A stretch of 64,000 nucleotides of DNA from Candidatus Caldilinea saccharophila (GTDB lineage: Bacteria; Chloroflexota; Anaerolineae; Caldilineales; Caldilineaceae), in the NCBI GenBank assembly GCA_016710365.1, contig JADJVW010000023.1, forward strand, positions 1 through 64,000, in the 5' to 3' direction. The translations under genes and the position numbers were made by a program. This document shows positions 1 to 9,539 of this stretch, piece after piece (position 1 is the stretch's first letter; each line of letters opens with the position of its first letter). Under the pieces are notes generated by a model that ran no database searches, was not told where the DNA came from, and was given only the letters and a program-made list of their open reading frames with translations.

Positions 1-473
<473 letters not shown>

Positions 474-573
474 CGTTGCTGACTGCGACCCTGGTAAAGA
501 TCGACCACGGATAAAGTTGAACACGCCGCTCACGACAAAATGTGATGCCGCCCATGCCTAGGAGGGAGAAACC

Positions 574-1427
<854 letters not shown>

Positions 1428-1441
1428 GAGAGTAAGAGATT

Positions 1442-1483
1442 GGAGATTAAGAGAGTAGGCGCGCGCCTACTCTCTTAATCTCC
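1442..1483. repeat. Perfect 42-bp palindrome of the GAGATTAAGAGAG type
   Basis: The stretch GGAGATTAAGAGAGTAGGCG is followed at once by its exact reverse complement, with a CG at the centre. It lies between the rhodanese gene and sufS. The composition (agattggagattaagag) matches the patterned repeats that sit inside the membrane-protein gene at 9931-10027 and 10298-10443. A transcript would fold into a very stable hairpin, so it could attenuate sufS expression, but no T-tract follows it. Confidence 0.8.
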
Positions 1484-1521
1484 CAATTACCCAATCGCAT
1501 CTTAATGAATCGTCACAACTC

Positions 1522-2772
<1,251 letters not shown>

Positions 2773-2813
2773 AAGATGGGCTTTTGTGAGCATATTGATT
2801 GGGAGACGCTCTT

Positions 2814-3200
2814 ATGGGCAGTGACGATCTTTATCGGGAAGCAATTCTCGACTATTACAAACACCCGCGGCACAAGGGACATCTCGACAGCCCTGACGTG
2901 CAATATCACGACCACAACCCCTTCTGCGGCGACGAGATCACTGTTGAGTTGAAGATCGAGGACGGTGTGGTGGTGGACGCTGCCTTTGACGGCCGCGGGT
3001 GCGCGATCAGCCAGGCCACGGCCAGCATGTTGATGGAAGAGATCATCGGCAAGTCGCTCGATGAAATCAAGGCCATCGACAAGGAGTTCATCCTGGAGAT
3101 GCTGGGGATCGAGATGGGGCCGGTGCGTCTTAAGTGTGCGCTGCTGCCGCTCAAGGCGCTCAAGGCCGGCGCCTATGGTCTGGAAGAATGGCCGGAATGA
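2814..3200 (+). CDS. sufU: Sulfur-relay protein SufU (IscU/NifU-like)
   Basis: I chose ATG 2814 because GGGAG at 2801-2805 gives good spacing; an in-frame TTG at 2799 would be too close to it. The 128-residue protein has the three zinc/sulfur-handling cysteines in NPFCGDE, GRGCAISQA and VRLKCALLPL, with the Asp of CGDE and the extra loop that separates SufU from true IscU scaffolds. SufU activates SufS and carries its persulfide through a zinc site. It lies directly behind sufS and 7 bp before the Rieske gene. Confidence 0.93.
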   Translation: MGSDDLYREAILDYYKHPRHKGHLDSPDVQYHDHNPFCGDEITVELKIEDGVVVDAAFDGRGCAISQATASMLMEEIIGKSLDEIKAIDKEFILEMLGIEMGPVRLKCALLPLKALKAGAYGLEEWPE

Positions 3201-3207
3201 GATAGAG

Positions 3208-3528
3208 ATGATGAGCAACTATGTAAAAGTCGCTGCCCTTGCCGCAATCCCGGTTGGCGGCAGCAAATTGGTTGAGGTCAATCGTGTGCGCATCGCGCTG
3301 TTCAACCTGGACGGCGAAATCTACGCGATCGAAGATACGTGCACCCATGATGGCGGCCCGCTGGTCGAAGGCACGATTGTCAACGGCTGTCAGGTGCAAT
3401 GTCCGCGCCACGGCGCACGTTTCGACATTCGCACCGGCGCCGCGTTGAGCTTTCCGGCTTTCGAGCCGACGAACACGTATGCCGTCCAGGTGAAGGATGG
3501 CGAAGTTTGGATCGAGCCGCCGCACTAG
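3208..3528 (+). CDS. Rieske [2Fe-2S] ferredoxin-like protein of the SUF operon
   Basis: About 106 residues, a single Rieske domain with both cluster motifs: CTHDGGPL and CPRHGARFD (Cys-X-His ... Cys-X2-His). There is no membrane anchor, so it is a soluble small ferredoxin of the kind found as subunits of non-haem oxygenases or NirD-like proteins. Two adjacent ATG codons (3208, 3211) are possible starts. It sits in the SUF operon between sufU and the DUF59 gene, an arrangement repeated in many bacteria, where it probably serves as an electron donor or client of cluster assembly; the exact role is not known from sequence. Confidence 0.88.
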   Translation: MMSNYVKVAALAAIPVGGSKLVEVNRVRIALFNLDGEIYAIEDTCTHDGGPLVEGTIVNGCQVQCPRHGARFDIRTGAALSFPAFEPTNTYAVQVKDGEVWIEPPH

Positions 3529-3570
3529 GCGTTGACCGATCTGTCTGATTCAGAACCAAGGAGTAAACCA

Positions 3571-3884
3571 ATGACCCTGCCCACAAGTGTGGAAGTGCGC
3601 GAAGTGATTCGCGAGCGAGTCAAAGACCCCGAATTGATGATGAATATTGTCGATCTCGGTCTGATCTATGATGTGGCGATCTCGCCGGAAAATACTGTCG
3701 AGATCACGATGACGCTCACCAGCCCCGGCTGTCCCGCCGGCCCGAGATCATCACCGACGTCCAACGGGAGACGCACGCCGCTTTTCCCGATGTGGAGGAG
3801 GTGAACATCCACCTGACCTGGTCGCCGTTCTGGAACCCGGACATGATGTCAGAAGATGCAAAGGAAGAGTTGGGTATCTTCTAA
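3571..3884 (+). CDS. DUF59/MIP18-family Fe-S assembly factor (SufT-like), one frameshift
   Basis: ATG 3571 follows AAGGAG (3558-3563). The first part has VREVIRERVKDPELMMNIVDLGLIYDV and TMTLTSPGCPAGP, the core of the DUF59 fold with its single conserved cysteine. The frame breaks at about 3741-3745, where one G seems to be missing (expected CCGGAG); in the new frame EIITDVQRE and the family C-terminus NIHLTWSPFWNPDMMSEDAKEELGIF run to TAA at 3882-3884. These proteins help mature Fe-S enzymes. A second intact member of the family lies at 30596-31003. As the last gene of the SUF operon its placement is typical. Confidence 0.85.
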
Positions 3885-3963
3885 ACCAGGCAATTGCATC
3901 ATGAGCAGCGCTCCCGACGATGGCGCCTGGAGCAGTATGTACAGGTGAATTTCAGAGAATTGT

Positions 3964-4000
3964 ATCGTGCGTCGCACGTCCAGTTCGTGCGACGCACGAT
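3964..4000. terminator. Strong hairpin after the SUF operon
   Basis: ATCGTGCGTCGCAC (3964-3977) is exactly complementary to GTGCGACGCACGAT (3987-4000) with a 9-base loop. It lies 80 bp after the last SUF gene and 140 bp before thrC. There is no clear T-run on either side, so it may be a Rho-independent-like stop without a tract, a transcript-stabilising element, or a regulator site. The rest of 3885-4140 holds no gene I can support. Confidence 0.55.
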
Positions 4001-4140
4001 GATGTAAAGTCTTCGCACCGCCCATCCCCGGCTATATCGTGGCGATCCATAAACTCTATGCTAAAATCAGATGAATCATCCTGTGGCGTGTGTGCGCGCC
4101 ACACCTGCATACTATCTGCCAGCGATCGAGGAATCACTGT

Positions 4141-5502
<1,362 letters not shown>

Positions 5503-5528
5503 TATCAATACCAGGGCGAGAACATCGT

Positions 5529-5834
5529 ATGCCAGTCTTCTATCGATACTTTGGTCTTTTGATCCTGGTCTACTCAAACGAGCATGAGCCGATCCACGTG
5601 CACGGACGCTATCAAGGCGCTGAAAGCAGAGCGGAGTTGATCGTTATCGATGCAAAAGTTACAGAGATCCGGATCGGGCGCGTGCCCGGCAAGCGACCAC
5701 TGCCGCCGGCGCAGCTTCGTGACTTTCAGTTGATTGTTGAGCACCACGCGGAGGCGATAGTACAAAAATGGATCGATTACTTCATTCTTCATCGTCCGGT
5801 GTCGTCAGAGGATATCACGCGACGGATCCGCTGA
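5529..5834 (+). CDS. DUF4160 family protein
   Basis: 101 residues. The N-terminal half MPVFYRYFGLLILVYSNEHEPIHVH matches the DUF4160 signature, where a short beta hairpin leads into the conserved D/EHxPxHVHV segment. No catalytic role is established for the family. It overlaps or abuts a DUF2442 gene directly downstream; this DUF4160-DUF2442 pairing recurs across bacteria and has been listed among predicted type II toxin-antitoxin-like modules (my recollection, not checked here). Base composition is slightly more AT-rich than the neighbours, which would fit a transferred module. Confidence 0.8.
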   Translation: MPVFYRYFGLLILVYSNEHEPIHVHGRYQGAESRAELIVIDAKVTEIRIGRVPGKRPLPPAQLRDFQLIVEHHAEAIVQKWIDYFILHRPVSSEDITRRIR

Positions 5835-6091
5835 CATGGCCACCTGATGTTGTCGTGGCGATTGTTAACGCCGAATTGATCAGTTCGTACACTCTCCGTC
5901 TCTATTTTGAGGACGGGTTCACACGCGACGTAGACTTTGAACCATTTCTTACGCAAGCGGTCCATCCACAGATTAGACAATTTCTTGCCCCTGAACGGTT
6001 TCAGACTTTCCGGGTCGAATCAGGTGATCTTGTCTGGGGGGACTATGATCTCTGCTTTGCGGTTGCAGACTTATACACCGGTAAATTGTGA
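5768..6091 (+). CDS. DUF2442 family protein
   Basis: The conserved DUF2442 core is YTLRLYFEDGFTRDVDFEPFL, then FRVESGDLVWGDYDLCFAVADLY. The start is uncertain: ATG 5768 would overlap the upstream gene by 67 bp and adds about 29 unconserved residues, while GTG 5855 gives 78 residues, closer to the family size, but has no clear ribosome site. It is the likely partner of the DUF4160 protein. The stop overlaps the GTG start of trmB by four bases (GTGA), so the three genes are probably co-translated. Confidence 0.78.
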   Translation: MDRLLHSSSSGVVRGYHATDPLTWPPDVVVAIVNAELISSYTLRLYFEDGFTRDVDFEPFLTQAVHPQIRQFLAPERFQTFRVESGDLVWGDYDLCFAVADLYTGKL

Positions 6092-7032
6092 CTGAAGCGA
6101 AAAGCGTCATATCAGCATCTTACATCCCCACTACTTTCTCCCAAGGCCGCATGGACTTCACCTGGGAGGCGCTGACCGACGCCGAGCGCGCGCAAGTGTA
6201 TGCTGACTGGGAAGCCGGCAAGGGGTTGATCGGCGGCGACCCACGCCAGCGCCCGGGTTCGCACCTGCTGCCAAGCTGGGGGATCGACCAGCCCTTCTTC
6301 CGCGTGCTGGCGCTGGACGACACGCGCGGCGGCAACGGTGCAGCCCTGCGCAGTCTGCTCACCTCGGCCCGCCCATTGGAGATCGAGATCGGCTTTGGCC
6401 GCGGCGATTTTCTCCTCGACCGTGCGCAACGCCACCCGGAGCGGCTGTTCATCGGCTATGAAACCAAGATCAAGGCGACGCGACTCATGCTGGAGCGAGC
6501 CGAGCAACTGCGTGCGAGCGGGAGACGGGGAGACAAGGAGACGGGGAGACCAGGAGACGGGGAGACGCCTGCTCTTCACAATTCACAATTCACAATTCAC
6601 TATTCACAATTAACGACTGACTCATCCGCCCCTCGCCCCTCGCCCCTCGCCCCTCACGACAACCTCTGGCTCAGCGATGACGATGCGCGCTTCAACCTGC
6701 CGCGTGTGGTCGCAGACGGGCGCGTCGAGGTATGCCACGTCCTCTTTCCCGACCCGTGGTGGAAGAACGAGCACAAGATCAGGCGTCTCTTTTCGCCGCC
6801 TTTTGTCGATCTCCTGGCTGCGAAGCTGCGCTCTGGCGGGCTGCTTCACTTCAAGAGCGACGTGCACGAATATGGCGAACTGGTGCGCTACCTGGTGGAG
6901 CAGCAACCTGACTTTACTCCGCATGACCCCACCCAGGCGGCGCGCATCGGCGAGGTTGCGCCGACCCATCGCGAGCAGTGGTGCCGACGCCACGCTAAAC
7001 CGGTGTGGACTTACTATTTTGTGCGCAGATAA
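6088..7032 (+). CDS. trmB: tRNA (guanine-N7-)-methyltransferase TrmB with a repeat-encoded insertion
   Basis: SAM enzyme making m7G46 in tRNA. Signatures are EIGFGRGDFLLDRAQRHPERLFIGYE (SAM site), the hallmark VLFPDPWWKNEHKIRRLF, and LHFKSDVHEYGELVRYL. Start is GTG 6088, coupled to the upstream gene by a 4-bp overlap; ATG 6151 is an alternative. Between the SAM domain and the DNLWLSDDDA segment, bases ~6518-6657 encode about 47 extra residues made of three simple-pattern blocks (see the repeat entry); family members go straight from one to the other here. The reading frame is kept throughout, so the protein may still fold with a disordered loop. Confidence 0.93.
   Translation: MTEAKSVISASYIPTTFSQGRMDFTWEALTDAERAQVYADWEAGKGLIGGDPRQRPGSHLLPSWGIDQPFFRVLALDDTRGGNGAALRSLLTSARPLEIEIGFGRGDFLLDRAQRHPERLFIGYETKIKATRLMLERAEQLRASGRRGDKETGRPGDGETPALHNSQFTIHYSQLTTDSSAPRPSPLAPHDNLWLSDDDARFNLPRVVADGRVEVCHVLFPDPWWKNEHKIRRLFSPPFVDLLAAKLRSGGLLHFKSDVHEYGELVRYLVEQQPDFTPHDPTQAARIGEVAPTHREQWCRRHAKPVWTYYFVRR
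6518..6657. repeat. In-frame patterned repeat insertion inside trmB
   Basis: Three blocks of patterned DNA follow each other: GGGAGACGGGGAGAC-type units (about 6520-6566), CACAATTCACAATTCAC units (about 6577-6612), and CGCCCCTCGCCCCTCGCC units (about 6630-6654). They encode low-complexity residues (RRGDKETGRPGDGET, HNSQFTIHYSQLT, PRPSPLAPH). The CCCCTCGCCCCT pattern recurs in the next gene at 7189-7218. The edges are approximate. Confidence 0.85.
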
Positions 7033-7039
7033 CGCCGGC

Positions 7040-8674
7040 ATGTCCGTCGTTCTCACATGGCCGGGCAAGCAGGCGCCAGGCGCGGTGGCGGCTGCACAGC
7101 CGCGGCTTGTCGAAACCTTCGAGCCGCACCGCTTTCTGGAAGCGACGGCGGCTTCGTCCGTACCAACGGAGGCCAGCGCAGCAAACGCCCCTCACCCCTC
7201 GCCCCTCGCCCCTCCCAACGCCCTTTACCACGGCGACAACCTGGGCATTCTGGCGCGTCTGCTCGACAGTGGCTGTGGCGGCAAGGTGCGGCTGATCTAC
7301 GCGGACCCGCCCTACGACAGCGGCGTGGCATGGACGCGGAAGGTGCGGCTGCGCCAGCCGCGGCGCAACGGCGTCGATCCGGTGGTGATGCAGCAAGTTC
7401 AGTACGGCGATGCGTGGCCGGAAGGCGCCTATCTCCAGTTTATCTACGAGCGGCTGCCACTCCTGCGTGCGCTGCTGGCCGATGACGGCAGTCTCTGGCT
7501 ACACTGCGACCAACGCCGCGCCCACCATCTGCGCTGTCTGCTCGACGAAGTGTTTGGCGCCGAGCATTATCTCAACACCATCACGTGGCGCAGCCAGACC
7601 GCGCGCGGGGCCAAAGTCAACGCCTTTTATTTTCCCAACAGCGCCCACACGATCCTGGTCTATGCGCGCAACCGAACTGCGCCCACCACATGGCATCCCC
7701 CGCGCAGACGCATTCTGCTGACAGAGGCGCAGGCCGCGGCAGAGTTCATGCGCGACGAGCTCGGCTTCTTTCGCACTTCCGACCCCGGCGCGTACACCTT
7801 TGACAGCCTCAAGAAGTTAGCTGCCGAGGGGCGGCTCTATGCGCCGTTCGGCGGTGAAGTGGCGGTGGACGAAGCGCAGCAGCGCGTCTTCGCCTCCAAT
7901 GGCGGCAATCTCGGCGTCAAGTATTACCTGACAAAAGTTGGCCGCAATCGCTATCAGGTCGAGCGTGCGGTGGACAACATTTGGGACGACATCGTTGGGC
8001 TAGGCACCACGCCAGGCGAAGATCTTGGCTACCCGACGCAGAAGACGGAGGCGCTGCTGGAGCGCATCCTCACAACCGGAAGCGACCCCGGTGATCTGGT
8101 GCTTGACCCGTTTTGCGGCTCCGGCACGACGCCTGCCGTGGCCGCAAAACGGGGCCGCCGCTGGATCGCCTGCGACGCCAACTACGGCGCCATCCAGACG
8201 ACGACGCGCCGTTTGCAAGGCATCTTCATCGTGCCATCGTTCTCTATCCAGCCGGACCGATCGGACCAGGACAAAGGCGTAGGCAACCAGGCAGGTTTTG
8301 CCGTCTATGCAGCGACGGACTTTCCGGCCACGCAAAACATTGAACCGGAGGTAACGCTTTCGATTACCCGAATCGACGCCGATCCAGGTACAATAGAGGT
8401 TATTGTGCGCGCGGTGCGCGCACCGTCGTTGTCAGGAATTGGGGAAAATCTGGCCGAAGCGGCATGGCCGGCGCTGGTGGACAGCATCGCCATCGATCCG
8501 GCCTACGATGGTCAGGTCTTCCGGGCGACCGTTGCCGACGCGCCGCTGAAGAAACGCACAACCGTCGCCGGACGTTACCAGGTGACGACGCCGTCACTGC
8601 CGGCGACCGTGGCGGTGCGCATCGTCGATATCACCGGCGGTGAGCGCATCGTGACGTGCAGGATCAAAGAATAG
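7040..8674 (+). CDS. Site-specific DNA methyltransferase (N4/N6, beta-type order)
   Basis: ATG 7040 lies 7 bp after trmB. The catalytic DPPY motif (LIYADPPYDSG) comes before the SAM motif (VLDPFCGSGTTPAVA), the order of beta-class amino-methyltransferases that modify adenine N6 or cytosine N4. About 60 N-terminal residues before ALYHGDNLGIL include the patterned insert APHPSPLAPPNA. After the SAM motif, about 150 C-terminal residues (from QPDRSDQDKG on) form a beta-rich region I do not recognise. No restriction enzyme is adjacent, so it is an orphan methylase; the target sequence cannot be read from the protein. Confidence 0.88.
   Translation: MSVVLTWPGKQAPGAVAAAQPRLVETFEPHRFLEATAASSVPTEASAANAPHPSPLAPPNALYHGDNLGILARLLDSGCGGKVRLIYADPPYDSGVAWTRKVRLRQPRRNGVDPVVMQQVQYGDAWPEGAYLQFIYERLPLLRALLADDGSLWLHCDQRRAHHLRCLLDEVFGAEHYLNTITWRSQTARGAKVNAFYFPNSAHTILVYARNRTAPTTWHPPRRRILLTEAQAAAEFMRDELGFFRTSDPGAYTFDSLKKLAAEGRLYAPFGGEVAVDEAQQRVFASNGGNLGVKYYLTKVGRNRYQVERAVDNIWDDIVGLGTTPGEDLGYPTQKTEALLERILTTGSDPGDLVLDPFCGSGTTPAVAAKRGRRWIACDANYGAIQTTTRRLQGIFIVPSFSIQPDRSDQDKGVGNQAGFAVYAATDFPATQNIEPEVTLSITRIDADPGTIEVIVRAVRAPSLSGIGENLAEAAWPALVDSIAIDPAYDGQVFRATVADAPLKKRTTVAGRYQVTTPSLPATVAVRIVDITGGERIVTCRIKE
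7189..7218. repeat. CCCCTCGCCCCTCGCC patterned insertion in the DNA methyltransferase
   Basis: A run of CCCTCACCCCTCGCCCCTCG units sits in frame in the N-terminal part of the methyltransferase and encodes PHPSPLAPP. The same units end the trmB insertion about 550 bp upstream. Confidence 0.75.
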
Positions 8675-8684
8675 GCCGCGAATG

Positions 8685-8745
8685 AGGTGATCGGAACGGA
8701 TTTTTTTGAATCCGTGTCAATCCGCCAAATCCGAGGTCTATCAGC
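8685..8745. repeat. AATCCG/CGGATT intergenic repeat
   Basis: The gap between the DNA methyltransferase and the next gene carries AACGGATTTTTTTGAATCCGTG followed by CAATCCGCCAAATCCG. The same building blocks recur at 15311-15384 and 28728-28788, so this is one of a dispersed family of CGGATT-rich hairpins. Confidence 0.65.
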
Positions 8746-8765
8746 GAGAACAGAGAAGAGATGCT

Positions 8766-9524
8766 ATGGCTACACCCGCTTTGAAGGTTCTGGAAGAAGA
8801 CAGGCACGCCTGGTTTGCCGGGCGCACGCGCGCGATCCTGAAATATCTTGACGCCGAGTTGGGGTCAAATGGCGGTGGCCAGGCCCGCAAGGTGCTCGAT
8901 CTGGGCGGCGGCGCCGGCAATATGGCGCACCATCTGGCGCATTATGGCGAAGTCACCAGCATCGACTACAACCCACGCCCGATTCCGATAGCACAGCGCC
9001 GCGGCGTGACCGTGCTGCAAGGCTCTGGAGATCGCCTGCCCTTTCCCGACGCCTCCTTCGACCTCGTGGCGCTGCTCGACACCGTGGAGCACATTCCCGA
9101 CGAACTGGGCGTCTTTGCCGAGTGTGCGCGCGTGCTCAAATTGGACGGCGTGCTGCTCGTCACTGTGCCGGCCTACATGTGGCTGTGGAGCTACAACGAC
9201 GAGATCAACGCGCATGAGCGGCGCTACACCGCGCACGAACTGCGGCTAAAGCTGGAACTCAGCGGGCTGCATGTCAGCCGCATCAGCTACAACAACTTCT
9301 TTCTCTTCCCTGCGGTCGCAGGCGTGCGTTTTTTGCGCCCATATAACCCCGGCCTCAAAAGCCCGCATCTGGACGCGGCCGAGGAAGTCTATCAGGTGGA
9401 CATGGAGCCGATCCCCGAACCTGTCAACTCCGTGCTGCACGGCGTCTACTGGCTGGAGGCGGAGATTCTGGAGCGGATGTCCTTCCCCTTTGGTAACAGC
9501 ATCATCTGTGCGGCGCGGAAGTAG
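8766..9524 (+). CDS. Class I SAM-dependent methyltransferase (type 11)
   Basis: 252 residues from ATG 8766; purine-rich GAGAAGAG just upstream acts as ribosome site. Motif I is KVLDLGGGAGNMAHHLA, followed by SIDYNPRPI, LPFPDASFDLVALLDTVEHIPDE (motif II region) and a reductant loop VLKLDGVLLVTVPAYMWLWS. The C-terminal half with NFFLFPAVAGVRFL is like methyltransferases that travel with polyprenol glycosyltransferases. It stands 15 bp before the large membrane protein and probably acts in the same surface-glycan route; the substrate is unknown. Confidence 0.85.
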   Translation: MATPALKVLEEDRHAWFAGRTRAILKYLDAELGSNGGGQARKVLDLGGGAGNMAHHLAHYGEVTSIDYNPRPIPIAQRRGVTVLQGSGDRLPFPDASFDLVALLDTVEHIPDELGVFAECARVLKLDGVLLVTVPAYMWLWSYNDEINAHERRYTAHELRLKLELSGLHVSRISYNNFFLFPAVAGVRFLRPYNPGLKSPHLDAAEEVYQVDMEPIPEPVNSVLHGVYWLEAEILERMSFPFGNSIICAARK

Positions 9525-9539
9525 GGAACAGGAGCCTAC

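Noticed and set aside
3885..4140. Riboswitch or T-box leader before thrC
   Set aside because: Only the 3964-4000 hairpin is visible; no conserved T-box or SAM/threonine leader elements.
6677..7039. N-terminal extension of the DNA methyltransferase inside trmB
   Set aside because: It is the +1 frame of trmB; conserved sequence begins after ATG 7040.
7040..8674. Restriction-modification or BREX-type defence island
   Set aside because: No nuclease, helicase, phosphatase or specificity gene next to the methylase; the Mrr-like gene is 41 kb away.
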